DNA from: Mesoflavibacter sp.
GTDB lineage: Bacteria > Pseudomonadota > Alphaproteobacteria > UBA8366 > Aestuariispiraceae
DNA length: 64,000 nucleotides
Direction: 5' to 3'
Assembly: GCA_017792345.1 (NCBI GenBank)
Contig: CP051228.1
Coordinates: 3,812,148-3,876,147 of the forward strand
Position numbers and translations under genes: made by a program. The notes beneath the pieces are model-generated. The model was given only the letters and a program-made list of their open reading frames with translations. It had not been told where the DNA came from and did not search any database. Below are positions 42,966-52,627 of this stretch, piece after piece; position 1 is the first letter of the stretch; the number at the start of each line of letters is the position of its first letter.

Positions 42966-45620
42966 ATGGCGAGCGCCAACGATATTCGCGCCAAATTCCT
43001 GGACTATTTCGCGCAGAACGGCCACCGGGTGGTCGACAGCTCCCCGCTGGTGCCGCGCAACGACCCGACATTGATGTTCACCAATGCCGGGATGGTTCAG
43101 TTCAAGAACGTGTTCACCGGTCAGGAACACCGCGACTACAACCGCGCCGCCACGTCCCAGAAATGCGTGCGCGCCGGCGGTAAGCATAACGACCTGGAAA
43201 ATGTCGGCTATACGGCGCGGCACCATACCTTCTTTGAAATGCTGGGGAATTTCTCCTTCGGCGACTATTTCAAGGATCTGGCGATCGAGCTGGCCTGGAA
43301 CCTGGTCACCAAGGAATACGGCCTGCCGAAGGACAAGCTGCTGGTCACCGTCTATTCGGAAGACGACGAGGCCTTCGATCTGTGGAAGAAGATCGCCGGC
43401 CTGCCGGAAAGCAAGATCATCCGCATCCCGACCTCGGACAATTTCTGGCAGATGGGCGATACCGGTCCCTGCGGCCCGTGCTCGGAAATCTTCTTCGATC
43501 ACGGCGACAAGATTCCGGGCGGTCCCCCGGGCAGCCCGGACGAGGATGGCGACCGCTTCATCGAAATCTGGAACCTGGTCTTCATGCAGTTCGAGCAGAT
43601 CGAGCCGGGCAACCGGATCAACCTGCCGAAGCCGTCGATCGACACCGGCATGGGGCTGGAGCGGATTTCGGCGGTGCTGCAGGGCAAGCACAACAACTAC
43701 GACATCGACACGATGCGCGCGATCATCGAGGCGTCGGCGGATTTGACCAGCGTCGATCCGGACGGAGCGCAATCGGCGAGCCACAAGGTCATCGCCGACC
43801 ATCTGCGCGCGTCCTCTTTCCTGATCGCGGACGGCGTGCTGCCGTCGAATGAGGGGCGCGGCTATGTCCTGCGCCGCATCATGCGCCGGGCCATGCGCCA
43901 CGCCCATATGCTGGGCGCGAAAGACCCGCTGATGCACTGTCTGGTGCCGGTCTTGGTCAAGCAGATGGGCGGCCATTTCGAAGAATTGCGCCGGGCGGAG
44001 GCGCTGATAACCGAGACGCTGAAGCTGGAAGAGACCCGCTTCAAGACGACCCTGGATCGCGGCCTGAAACTGCTGGACGACGAGACGGCGGGCCTGCCTG
44101 AGGGGGGAGAGCTGTCCGGGCGCGTCGCGTTCACGCTGTACGATACCTACGGCTTCCCGCTGGACCTGACGCGCGACATCCTGCGCGGTCAGGGCCGCAC
44201 CGTGGACGAGGCCGGATATGACGAAGCCATGGCCGAACAGAAGGCCAAGGCGCGCAAGGCCTGGGCCGGATCCGGCGAGGCGGCGACGGAGACCGTCTGG
44301 TTCGACCTGAAGGAAAAGGTCGGTGCGAGCGAATTCTTCGGTTACGAGACCGAAAAGGCCGAAGGTATCGTTGCGGCGCTGGTCAAGGACGGCAAGCCGG
44401 TCGACAGCCTGTCCGAGGGCGACAGCGCGATCCTGATCGCGAACCAGACGCCGTTCTATGGCGAGAGCGGCGGTCAGATGGGCGATCAAGGTACGTTGAC
44501 GACGGCGGATGGCGCTGTGTTCACCGTCACCGATACCCAGAAGAAGCTGGGCGACATGCATCTGCATATCGGCACGCTGGAAAAGGGTAGCTTGACGATC
44601 GGCGAGGCGCTGGAGATGCTGGTCGACGGCGACCGCCGCACCCGCCTGCGCGCCAATCACTCGGTCACCCATCTGGCCCATGAGGCGCTGCGTCGTGTTC
44701 TGGGCGATCACGTGACCCAGAAAGGTTCCCAGGTCGGGGCCGATGCCATGCGTTTCGACTTCGCCCATCCCAAGGCGATGAGCGACGAAGAGATCGATCA
44801 GGTCGAACGGCTGGTCAATGCCGAGATCCGGATGAATGAGCCAGTCGTGACGCGCCTGATGACGCCGGATGAGGCGATCAAGGCCGGGGCACTGGCTCTG
44901 TTTGGCGAGAAGTATGGCGAGGAGGTCCGCGTCGTCTCCATGGGCGGTCCGGAAGGCGATCTGGGGCATGTCTATTCGACGGAATTGTGTGGCGGTACCC
45001 ATGTGCGCCGCACCGGCGATATCGGCCTGTTCAAGATCGTCAGCGAAGGCGCGGTGGCGGCCGGGGTGCGCCGGGTCGAATGCCTGACCGGACAGGCGGC
45101 GTTGGATTATCTGAGCGGTCAGGACAATCGTGTGCGCGCGGCGGCGGCGGCGCTGAAGGTGCGCCCGGTCGATCTGGAAGAGCAGGTGGAAACCCTGATG
45201 CAGCAACGCAAGGCGCTGCAACGTGAGGTCTCCGAACTGACCCGGAAACTGGCCGCGGGCGGCGGCGGTGGGGCATCCGCGGCGCCGGAAGCCAAGGACA
45301 TCGCGGGTATCAAATTCGCCAGCCGCGTGTTGGATGGGGTGAACCCGAAGGAGCTGAAACCCCTGGCCGATCAATTGAAAAGCCAGATCGGCTCCGGCGT
45401 CGTGACGGTAATTGCCGTCAATGACGGCAAGGCGTCGGTCGTGGTCGGCGTGACCGACGATCTGACCGGGCGTTTCGATGCGGTCCAGCTTGTCCGTACC
45501 GCGGCGGAAGCCATGGGCGGCAAGGGCGGCGGCGGCCGTCCCGACATGGCCCAGGGCGGTGCCCCGGATGGCAGCCAGGCCGCCAACGCGGTTGGCGCGG
45601 TCGAAGCGGCGCTTGGCTGA
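42966..45620 (+). CDS. alaS: Alanyl-tRNA synthetase
   Basis: An 884-aa class II synthetase of full length. Seen: the N-terminal catalytic core with [13 protein letters not shown] and [17 protein letters not shown], the tRNA-recognition helices, the editing domain with [12 protein letters not shown] (about 563-574) and [11 protein letters not shown] (about 675), and a C-Ala region with a coiled coil and a Gly-rich linker (AAGGGGGAS, about 760). It charges tRNA-Ala in the cytoplasm and clears mis-charged Ser and Gly. It stands alone; the 188-base gap upstream should hold its promoter. Confidence 0.98.
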   Translation: MASANDIRAKFLDYFAQNGHRVVDSSPLVPRNDPTLMFTNAGMVQFKNVFTGQEHRDYNRAATSQKCVRAGGKHNDLENVGYTARHHTFFEMLGNFSFGDYFKDLAIELAWNLVTKEYGLPKDKLLVTVYSEDDEAFDLWKKIAGLPESKIIRIPTSDNFWQMGDTGPCGPCSEIFFDHGDKIPGGPPGSPDEDGDRFIEIWNLVFMQFEQIEPGNRINLPKPSIDTGMGLERISAVLQGKHNNYDIDTMRAIIEASADLTSVDPDGAQSASHKVIADHLRASSFLIADGVLPSNEGRGYVLRRIMRRAMRHAHMLGAKDPLMHCLVPVLVKQMGGHFEELRRAEALITETLKLEETRFKTTLDRGLKLLDDETAGLPEGGELSGRVAFTLYDTYGFPLDLTRDILRGQGRTVDEAGYDEAMAEQKAKARKAWAGSGEAATETVWFDLKEKVGASEFFGYETEKAEGIVAALVKDGKPVDSLSEGDSAILIANQTPFYGESGGQMGDQGTLTTADGAVFTVTDTQKKLGDMHLHIGTLEKGSLTIGEALEMLVDGDRRTRLRANHSVTHLAHEALRRVLGDHVTQKGSQVGADAMRFDFAHPKAMSDEEIDQVERLVNAEIRMNEPVVTRLMTPDEAIKAGALALFGEKYGEEVRVVSMGGPEGDLGHVYSTELCGGTHVRRTGDIGLFKIVSEGAVAAGVRRVECLTGQAALDYLSGQDNRVRAAAAALKVRPVDLEEQVETLMQQRKALQREVSELTRKLAAGGGGGASAAPEAKDIAGIKFASRVLDGVNPKELKPLADQLKSQIGSGVVTVIAVNDGKASVVVGVTDDLTGRFDAVQLVRTAAEAMGGKGGGGRPDMAQGGAPDGSQAANAVGAVEAALG

Positions 45621-45791
45621 TACCTGGCGCTGGCTTTTGCCACGCTGGGTCGCAGCGCGATGCGGTCACGCCTAGCAATTCCGCGGCACTGCGGATCCTA
45701 AGTCAGCGGCACTGGTACAAATCCGAGCCTGATCACACTTAAAAAGTGTGTCGATTGTCCTTTCGATGCTATGCTTCTCGTGGAGAAGGAT

Positions 45792-46427
45792 ATGAGCGCG
45801 AAATGGCTCGAAACCCGGCATGAGATTTATCGATCTTTGGTCGACAAGTTGCTGATTGGCGTCATCGTTCTGGTCGCCGCCTTGTATTTGAATGTCGCCT
45901 TGGAAGACCATAAGTCGGAACTCGCGCATGACCGGGCCCTCTGGGACAAACGTCTCACCGCGATGATCGATTTGCGTGTGGACTATAATACCTGTTTGGA
46001 AAATCTGTTCGAATTCTGGAAGGCGTCCGGCGGGTACCGAGATGAACCAACCGCCCATACCTTGCTGGAACTTGAGAAACGGAAGCTCGAGTTTCGGAAA
46101 GCGCTTTCCGTGTTCCTGTCGAATTCAAATAAATGGGGCGTTCTCTTCGACACAAAGTTCGAGAATGAGTTAAGGAACCACTATTATATCCTCAGCTCAT
46201 TCCTGAAAATCGATGGAGACAGGACGTTTGACGTTGCGGCCTTCGTTTCCGGTCTTGCGGACAATTTCGATTCCCACACTACCAATGCTTTGAACGGGTT
46301 TTACAGCGTAGAACGGCGTCAGCTTACGAATATTGGGTTCCAGCCGGTCGCATTCGATCAAGCCGTTCACTATAAAGATCTGGCCGGATATCTCCGGGTG
46401 AATCTGGACCAATGGGAAAGCAAATAG
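45792..46427 (+). CDS. Hypothetical membrane-anchored protein
   Basis: A 211-aa protein I do not recognise. One membrane helix (about residues 15-33, LLIGVIVLVAALYLNVAL) follows a short basic/amphipathic cytoplasmic start; the remaining ~175 residues are charged, mainly helical and outside. ATG 45792 follows GAGAAGGA; ATG 45771 is also in frame. Base composition is more AT-rich than in alaS, so the gene may be a late arrival. No partner is evident on either side. Confidence 0.65.
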   Translation: MSAKWLETRHEIYRSLVDKLLIGVIVLVAALYLNVALEDHKSELAHDRALWDKRLTAMIDLRVDYNTCLENLFEFWKASGGYRDEPTAHTLLELEKRKLEFRKALSVFLSNSNKWGVLFDTKFENELRNHYYILSSFLKIDGDRTFDVAAFVSGLADNFDSHTTNALNGFYSVERRQLTNIGFQPVAFDQAVHYKDLAGYLRVNLDQWESK

Positions 46428-46526
46428 GTCGACTGGCGGCCTCGAAGCGCAATTGTCATTGCGCTGACATTTGACCGACGGTTGCAGGCTGGCTTACGCT
46501 TCCCCTTATTCTTGGCGGGGAAGCTC

Positions 46527-47054
46527 ATGTTCTGTCGAAATCTGATGTGTGTACTGGCGGTACTGACCGGCGCTGCCGTTTTCTCTTCGGCGGCATTCGC
46601 GGCGGAACTGACCGCCGAATTTGCGGATCCGTCTTGGGACGGGGAAGTCATTCCGGAAGGTCAGCAGTGCCAGGAGTTTGACGGGCAGGGGGCAACGCCG
46701 CCCTTGCATTTGTCCGGCCTGCCGGATGGCACCAATGCCGTGCTGCTTCTCTTCAACGATGAGGATTATGAGCCGCTGTCGACCGATGGCGGGCATGGGA
46801 TTATCGGGTTCGAAATCGAACCCGTGAATGGCGCGGCTCTGCTGCCCGCCGTGCCGGGCGGCACCACCGACATGCCGGAAGGCGTCTGGCTGGAGGCGGA
46901 GAACCGCGACGATATCGGAGAGGTCGGATATCTGGCGCCCTGCTCCGGCGGAGAGGGCAACCTCTATTCCGTTCAAATCCTGGCGGTGCGGTATCTGAAC
47001 GAGGAGCAATACGAGATCCTAGCCGAGGGATATCTGCAACTGGGGCGGTACTGA
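46527..47054 (+). CDS. Secreted PEBP-like protein, copy 1
   Basis: A 175-aa protein with a signal peptide (about 1-27, ending AAFAA). The mature part follows the YbhB/YbcL branch of the phosphatidylethanolamine-binding (PEBP) family: IPEGQQCQEFDGQGATPPL, then LLLFNDEDYEP, MPEGVWLEAENRD and GYLAPCSGGEGNLYSVQILAVR. The canonical HWVVYNIP strand is replaced by GGHGIIGFEIEP. Two Cys (QQCQ, APCSG) are shared with the paralogue next door and may form a disulfide. GGGGAAG precedes ATG 46527. Function unknown. Confidence 0.7.
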   Translation: MFCRNLMCVLAVLTGAAVFSSAAFAAELTAEFADPSWDGEVIPEGQQCQEFDGQGATPPLHLSGLPDGTNAVLLLFNDEDYEPLSTDGGHGIIGFEIEPVNGAALLPAVPGGTTDMPEGVWLEAENRDDIGEVGYLAPCSGGEGNLYSVQILAVRYLNEEQYEILAEGYLQLGRY

Positions 47055-47086
47055 GACGCAACCTTTTCTGAAATGGGAGACATGGG

Positions 47087-47614
47087 ATGAACAAGAAATC
47101 CGGTCTTGGTGTGTTGGTGGCGACCCTGTCACTGGGGTTGTCCGTACCGGCGTTGGCCGACGATCTGACGGTGGAATTCGCAGATTCTGCCTGGACCGGG
47201 GACCGCATCCCGGATGGCCAGCATTGTAAGAAATTCGGCGGCAGCGGGGCGACGCCACCGTTGAAAATTTCCGGCATTCCGGCCGAGGCGAATGCGATCG
47301 TGATCGAGTTCAATGACCGCAGTTTCCAGAAGCTCTCGTATGACGGCGGGCACGGGAAAATCGGTTTCATGATTGAACCGGGCAAGGGTGAGGCGATGTT
47401 GCCGGCGGTTCCGGGCGGCACCGACGCCATGCCCGACGGTGTCTGGCTTGAGAAAAAGAACCGCGCGACCGGGGCCTGGTATTCCGACGGCTATCTGCCT
47501 CCCTGCTCCGGTGGCCAAGGCAACACCTACGAGGCCGAAGTTTTCGCCGTGATCAAGGACGGCGACGATTACGATGAGATCGCCGAAGGGGAAATCCGGC
47601 TGGGACGTTATTAA
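47087..47614 (+). CDS. Secreted PEBP-like protein, copy 2
   Basis: A 175-aa paralogue of the preceding gene, 32 bases downstream, with signal peptide MNKKSGLGVLVATLSLGLSVPALA. The same blocks recur: IPDGQHCKKFGGSGATPPL, LPAVPGGTDAMPDGVWLE, GYLPPCSGGQGNTYEAEVFAV and the terminal LGRY. The two proteins share about half their residues by eye, so this is an old tandem duplication rather than a recent one. GGGAGA precedes the ATG. Likely periplasmic or secreted; role not known. Confidence 0.7.
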   Translation: MNKKSGLGVLVATLSLGLSVPALADDLTVEFADSAWTGDRIPDGQHCKKFGGSGATPPLKISGIPAEANAIVIEFNDRSFQKLSYDGGHGKIGFMIEPGKGEAMLPAVPGGTDAMPDGVWLEKKNRATGAWYSDGYLPPCSGGQGNTYEAEVFAVIKDGDDYDEIAEGEIRLGRY

Positions 47615-47685
47615 CTCGGCCTTCGCGTATGTGCGGAAGTAGCGGCTTCTTCTGGGTCGGCAAAAGAAGGAGCCAACAGTTAAAT

Positions 47686-47772
47686 GCGTCACCCCGGCGT
47701 AGGCCGGGGTCCAGGGAATAGGGCACAGAATCTGTCGGAAGCCCTGGATTCCGGCCTTCGCCGGAATGACGC
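47686..47772. repeat. REP-like composite inverted repeat
   Basis: Two 31-base arms (47686-47716 and 47742-47772) are complementary at 26 positions around a 25-base loop. Each arm is itself a small palindrome of the type CCCCGGC-GTA-GCCGGGG. Extragenic palindromes of the form GTCATTCCGGC...CCTGGA are very common between bacterial genes. It lies between convergent genes and could stop transcription from both sides. Confidence 0.85.
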
Positions 47773-47846
47773 AATTGTTGATGTTCCGTGTGCCCGCGGA
47801 TAAATCGCCTTCTGTCGCAGGAGCACGATATCGGCGGTGCGCAGCC

Positions 47847-48872
47847 TCAATATCGGTAGGACAGGCTCAACGCCCCGAACTTGTCGATACGGTCCTGGGT
47901 GTCGAATTCCTTGCTGCGGATCACATAGGTATAGGTGAGGCGCAAGTCATTGTACTGAACGGCGATCCCGGTCTGAAAATCGGCGACGAAGACTTTCTTG
48001 TCGACGCTTTGGCTGTCCGCGAACGTGTTGCCGTCCAGGAAGATGTTCCGTCCCACAATGCGGCCGCCGACGCTGGCGAATGTATACCAGTTGAAGCCGT
48101 CGGACGCGCGGACATAGGCGCTGCCGGGCAGGCTGGGGCGGATGCGCGGCGGGCCGAGATCGGTCGTCAGGTCGCCGCCGATGCGCAAGGTCGCGCCGCC
48201 GGACAGATAGGTCGCGACATTGCCCAGCGCGAAGCCGGCATTGGGCACGAAATCGGCCGATAGGCCGCCACCCAGATCGGCGTCCCAGACTTGCCTCGCA
48301 TGTTCATAGATGAGGGCGAAGCCGGGCTCGTTCTCCAATTGGTGGTCCCAGCCTTTCGGGTCTTCCAACCCGAATGTGTCGTGCCAGTTCTCCTGGGTCC
48401 ACTCGGCACCAGATGCCGGGCCGACAACGCCGATCTCCAGGACGACCGCGTCGCTTTGCTTCGCGTCGGGGGAGACTGCGATCAAGCCGCCGCTGACATA
48501 GAGCCAACCGGCATAGGGCCGGTCGTCGGGGCGCGGATTGGGATCGCTGATATTGTCCGGCGTATAGATGTTCTGCCCCAGGCTATAGGTCGCCCGCGCC
48601 CGGGCGCCTTCCGGCCAGAACGGGATCAGGCCGGCGATGACCCCGACAGGATCGTCGCTTTCGGGCACGTATTCGCGGGTCGTATAGGTGACCTTGGTGC
48701 CATGGGTGAAATGCCGGTCCGTGCCGGATCCGAACAGATCGTTTTCGATCATGAAGCTGAAGGTTCCGCGGTCGTCGGGGGCTTCTTCGGCATAGGCCGC
48801 CCCCGATCCGGACGCCGCGGCCCCGATCAGGCCGGCGGCGAGTAGGCCAAGCGTTTTGGAACCGGGCTTCAT
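47847..48872 (-). CDS. LpxR-family outer-membrane protein (lipid A deacylase-like)
   Basis: A 341-aa barrel protein of the LpxR/DUF2219 family. Signal peptide 1-28 (ending AAYA), then SFMIENDLFGSGTDRHFTHGTKV, which contains the N-D pair and the T/S and H positions used by LpxR to remove the 3'-acyloxyacyl chain of lipid A, followed by RPYAGWLYV and the closing SLSYRY with a terminal aromatic residue. It would remodel the outer-membrane surface. Whether it is a true deacylase or a family relative cannot be decided here. Confidence 0.88.
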   Translation of the reverse strand: MKPGSKTLGLLAAGLIGAAASGSGAAYAEEAPDDRGTFSFMIENDLFGSGTDRHFTHGTKVTYTTREYVPESDDPVGVIAGLIPFWPEGARARATYSLGQNIYTPDNISDPNPRPDDRPYAGWLYVSGGLIAVSPDAKQSDAVVLEIGVVGPASGAEWTQENWHDTFGLEDPKGWDHQLENEPGFALIYEHARQVWDADLGGGLSADFVPNAGFALGNVATYLSGGATLRIGGDLTTDLGPPRIRPSLPGSAYVRASDGFNWYTFASVGGRIVGRNIFLDGNTFADSQSVDKKVFVADFQTGIAVQYNDLRLTYTYVIRSKEFDTQDRIDKFGALSLSYRY

Positions 48873-48931
48873 GAAACTGCTTTCCGACTTGGTTGCGCGG
48901 CCCCTAGTATGACCTTCGCTTAGGTAAGTCC

Positions 48932-51265
48932 ATGCAAGAGATATGCAAGGTTATGTCTGAACTCACAACAGCCAACCATTGGGGCAGTTATAAGGCGATC
49001 GTGCGGGACGGAAATGTCCAGGAGCTGAAACCGCTTCTGGACGCCGACGACGTCTCGGATATGTCGGCCTCGATTCTTGACACGCTGGATTGTCCGGCCC
49101 GAATCAAGCGCCCGGCAATCCGGAAAAGCTGGCTGGAGGGCGGTCCTGGAACGGCCGGTCATCTGCGCGGGGCGGATCCGTTTGTAGAGGTCGATTGGGA
49201 TACCGCACTGGATTTCTTTGCCGGAGAGGTCGACCGAATCCGCAAGGATTTCGGGAATGAGGCGATCTTTGCCGGCTCCTACGGCTGGGCCAGTGCCGGT
49301 CGGTTCCACCATGCCCAAAGCCAGATCCACCGTTTCTACAACATGGCCGGCGGCTATGTGAAATCGGTGAATGCCTATTCCTATGCGGCGGCGGAAGTGA
49401 TCCTGCCGCATGTCATCACCAATCTGCGCCACACCATGGTTCAGGCGCCGAGCTGGCACGAGATCGCGGAACATACCGACGTCATGCTGGCCTTCGGCGG
49501 GCTGCCTTTGAAGAATGCGCAAATCCAGAACGGCGGCGTCGGCATTCACACGGCGCGCGACTGGATGCGTAAAATGGGCCAGGGGTCCGGCCGGTTTATC
49601 GGCATCTCGCCGGTGCGCGACGACATGGCGGCGGAGCTGGGCGCGGAATGGCTCCCGATTCGTCCCAACACCGACTTGGCGCTGATGCTGGCGCTGGCCT
49701 ATTGCCTGGAGACCACCGGCCGCGCGGATCATGCGTTTCTGGAGCGGTACTGCACCGGATATGACAGGTTCCGGCCCTATCTGCTGGGCGAAACAGACGG
49801 TGTTCCGAAGACCCCGGCCTGGGCGGCCGAAATCACGGGCATGTCTGTCGATACGATCAACGATCTGGCTGAGGCGCTTTCCGGCGGCCGGGTGATGATC
49901 TCGCTGTCCTGGTCGCTGCAGCGGTCGGATCGGGGCGAACAGCCCTATTGGATGGGGGTCGTCCTGGCCGCCATGCTGGGACAGATCGGCCTGCCCGGGG
50001 GCGGGATCGCAATCGGTCTTGCGGCCGAACATGGCAACGGCAATCCCGAAACCCAGTTGCGCTGGGCCGCGGTGCCGACCGGACGCAACCCGGTCGACGC
50101 CTTCATCCCGGTGGCGCGGATCGCCGACATGCTGCTGAATCCAGGCGGAACCTGCGACTATAACGGCCGCACCATCACCTATCCCGACATCAAGCTGGTT
50201 CATTGGGCCGGCGGTAATCCCTTCCACCACCATCAGGACTTGAACCGCTTGCGGCAAGCCTGGGCAAAGCCGGACACGGTCGTGGTGCAGGAGATCTTCT
50301 GGAATCCGATCGCCCGTCACGCCGATATCGTTCTGCCGGTTACGACGCCATTGGAGCGGAACGACATCGCGGTGACCCAGATGGATGCCTGGGCCGTTGC
50401 GATGAAGAAGCTGATCGAACCGGTCGGCGAGGCGCGCAACGACCATGATATCCTGCGCGGTGCGGCGGCGCGCCTGGGCTTCGAAGACGCCTTTACCGAA
50501 GGCCGTTGCGAGGAGGATTGGCTGCGCGACATCTGGGACCGCAGCCGTCAGGAAGCGGGCCGCGTCGGCCAGGAACTGCCGTCCTTCGACGAGTTCTGGG
50601 AACGGGGCAGCCACAAACTATCCGGCGGTCCCCATATTCGCCGTTTCCTCGGCGAATTTCGCGACGACCCCGACCGCAATCGCCTGAAGACCCCATCCGG
50701 CAAAATCGAAATCTATTCGGAAACCATCGCCGGTTTCGGCTACGAAGAGATTGCCGGTCATCCGACCTGGCAGGCGCCCTATGAATGGCTGGGTGGTGAG
50801 ACGACGGCGACCTATCCGCTGCATCTGATCTCGAACCAGCCGAAATCGCGTCTGCACAGCCAACTCGATGCCGGGGCCGGCAGCCGCCGCACCAAGATCG
50901 GTGGGCGCGAGCCGATGCGGATGAACCCGGCCGACGCCGCAAAGCGCGGCATCTCAGATGGCGATGTGGTGCGGGTCTATAACGACCGCGGTGCCTGTCT
51001 GGCCGGGGTTGCGCTGGATGACGGCGTCATGCCGGGCGTCGTCCAATTGGCGACCGGGGCCTGGTATGATCCGGACGCGCCGGACCAGCCGGACAGCCTG
51101 GACAGGCACGGCAATCCGAACGTACTGACGGCGGATCGCGGGACGTCCCGTCTGGCACAGGGGCCCAGCGCCCATACCTGCCTGGTGGAAGTTGCGCCCG
51201 CGAATGGCGCGGTCCCGTCGGTCCGCGCATTCGACCCGCCGGATTTTGCCGGGTCCAGAGCGTAA
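48932..51265 (+). CDS. Molybdopterin oxidoreductase, biotin/DMSO/TMAO reductase (BisC) type
   Basis: A 777-aa Mo-bisMGD enzyme with the family pattern SYGWASAGRFHHAQSQIHRF (about 112-131), where the Ser is the expected molybdenum ligand, and later LVHWAGGNPFHHHQDLNRL and a C-terminal molybdopterin dinucleotide-binding domain (about 650-760). There is no twin-arginine signal and no Cys cluster for iron-sulfur centres at the N-terminus. This points to a cytoplasmic BisC-like reductase of biotin or methionine sulfoxide rather than a respiratory DMSO reductase. Start 48932 has AGGTAAG at good distance; ATG 48953 is the alternative. Confidence 0.9.
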   Translation: MQEICKVMSELTTANHWGSYKAIVRDGNVQELKPLLDADDVSDMSASILDTLDCPARIKRPAIRKSWLEGGPGTAGHLRGADPFVEVDWDTALDFFAGEVDRIRKDFGNEAIFAGSYGWASAGRFHHAQSQIHRFYNMAGGYVKSVNAYSYAAAEVILPHVITNLRHTMVQAPSWHEIAEHTDVMLAFGGLPLKNAQIQNGGVGIHTARDWMRKMGQGSGRFIGISPVRDDMAAELGAEWLPIRPNTDLALMLALAYCLETTGRADHAFLERYCTGYDRFRPYLLGETDGVPKTPAWAAEITGMSVDTINDLAEALSGGRVMISLSWSLQRSDRGEQPYWMGVVLAAMLGQIGLPGGGIAIGLAAEHGNGNPETQLRWAAVPTGRNPVDAFIPVARIADMLLNPGGTCDYNGRTITYPDIKLVHWAGGNPFHHHQDLNRLRQAWAKPDTVVVQEIFWNPIARHADIVLPVTTPLERNDIAVTQMDAWAVAMKKLIEPVGEARNDHDILRGAAARLGFEDAFTEGRCEEDWLRDIWDRSRQEAGRVGQELPSFDEFWERGSHKLSGGPHIRRFLGEFRDDPDRNRLKTPSGKIEIYSETIAGFGYEEIAGHPTWQAPYEWLGGETTATYPLHLISNQPKSRLHSQLDAGAGSRRTKIGGREPMRMNPADAAKRGISDGDVVRVYNDRGACLAGVALDDGVMPGVVQLATGAWYDPDAPDQPDSLDRHGNPNVLTADRGTSRLAQGPSAHTCLVEVAPANGAVPSVRAFDPPDFAGSRA

Positions 51266-51358
51266 CGCCATCCCGGACGGAATGGTTTCTATGCTATAGT
51301 TAACGGTGTAGTTAGTCGCCCGAGACTGTGATCGATCCCCAAGGAGGGACGTCCGGCC

Positions 51359-52618
51359 ATGGCCGTCCAGTATAAAAGTTTCCGCGATCGCGGCGTTTAC
51401 ATCGGATTTCAGGGGCGCGCGGTGGAGATGCTGCGCTGCCGGTCGCCGCGCGACCCCGAGTTCGGAGATTTCGAAGCGATTGTCCCGAATTTCGGCGGGA
51501 CCGATATGGGGCGTGTCTCGAACGATCTGGTCATGCCCTTCCGGGACGTGCCGAACTGGTCCGATCTGATCGGCCGGGACAAGCTTTTGCACGAGCGGGT
51601 GTCCTATTCCTATTCCGAGCGGCAGGGCCATCTGGACCCGATCACCATTCGCGACATGCGCCTGCAGGCGGATCTGGAGGCCGGCGACGAACGTGACAAG
51701 CGGCTGGCGGAGAATGAGATCAGCATCACGCGGATCGATATTCAGAACGCGTTTCTGGAAATCCTCGCCATGTTCGGGCGCAAATACGCCGAGATCAAAG
51801 GCGAGTCGCAGCTTCGTTCTGTCAATCGCCAGGTCCTGATGTCGCTGTCGGACAGCAATCCGGCCGACATGCTGCATCTGGTGCGTATCATCGTCGGCGC
51901 GGTGGTGTCCGGTGCGTCCATCAGCCGGGACGAGTTGCAGGGGCGCCTCGATACCCTGGCCGACTACGCCGCCCCGATCTGCTCTCTCGTCACCGAGGAT
52001 TCGACCCGGTCCGTCGGGTTCCTCAGCCGACAGATGCGTCTTCTGGAGCAATTGCGCGAGGGCGTGGCCGAATATTGCAGCGTGCAGCGGATCGAAGAGG
52101 TGATGGAAGCCGGGCGCGTCGTCGTCTTCAACCTGGATACCTTCATCGAATACACGATGGAACGCGCCCATACGATCAAGGCCGCGGTGTTGGATGATCG
52201 CTACTATCTGAACGACAAGAAGTATGCGGGGTTGCTGAAACTGATCCGCGACGAACGGATCAAGATTTCCTTCGCTTTGGACGGATGGGCCGGACATGCC
52301 ACGCGATGGCTCAGCGTCGGCGAGGATGATGTGCCGGCCCGCAATGCGGTCCTGACCTTCATCCTGCGTCAGATGCCGGCCCCGCCGCAGGAACTGGACG
52401 ACTTCGTGGAACGGAAGTTCGGCGGACACAATCCGATGAGCATGCGTGGCCGAATCGTGAAGGAAATGCATTCCTGGATGGACGATTCCCTGGATCAGGA
52501 AATCTATCGTCGTGTCATGCATGTACGGACCGGCGTCGACCCGCTGGCGGACCGTATGCGGCCCGCGACGCCCGATCTGCAGCGGGCCATCAAGCGTGCG
52601 ATCTCCGCGACGAGCTAG
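51359..52618 (+). CDS. Conserved-looking hypothetical protein upstream of recO
   Basis: A 419-aa protein with no motif I recognise. It has no signal peptide or membrane helix, is rich in charged helices, and shows a central acidic/basic helical region (about 80-160) and a C-terminal segment DLQRAIKRAIS. GC content and codon use match the neighbours. AAGGAGG lies 10 bases before the ATG. Ten bases separate it from recO, so they are probably co-transcribed. A link with RecO function is only suggested by position. Confidence 0.75.
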   Translation: MAVQYKSFRDRGVYIGFQGRAVEMLRCRSPRDPEFGDFEAIVPNFGGTDMGRVSNDLVMPFRDVPNWSDLIGRDKLLHERVSYSYSERQGHLDPITIRDMRLQADLEAGDERDKRLAENEISITRIDIQNAFLEILAMFGRKYAEIKGESQLRSVNRQVLMSLSDSNPADMLHLVRIIVGAVVSGASISRDELQGRLDTLADYAAPICSLVTEDSTRSVGFLSRQMRLLEQLREGVAEYCSVQRIEEVMEAGRVVVFNLDTFIEYTMERAHTIKAAVLDDRYYLNDKKYAGLLKLIRDERIKISFALDGWAGHATRWLSVGEDDVPARNAVLTFILRQMPAPPQELDDFVERKFGGHNPMSMRGRIVKEMHSWMDDSLDQEIYRRVMHVRTGVDPLADRMRPATPDLQRAIKRAISATS

Positions 52619-52627
52619 GCTGCCGGC

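Noticed and set aside
42912-45374. 820-codon minus-strand ORF opposite alaS
   Set aside because: Antisense shadow of a confidently identified alanyl-tRNA synthetase; no domain visible.
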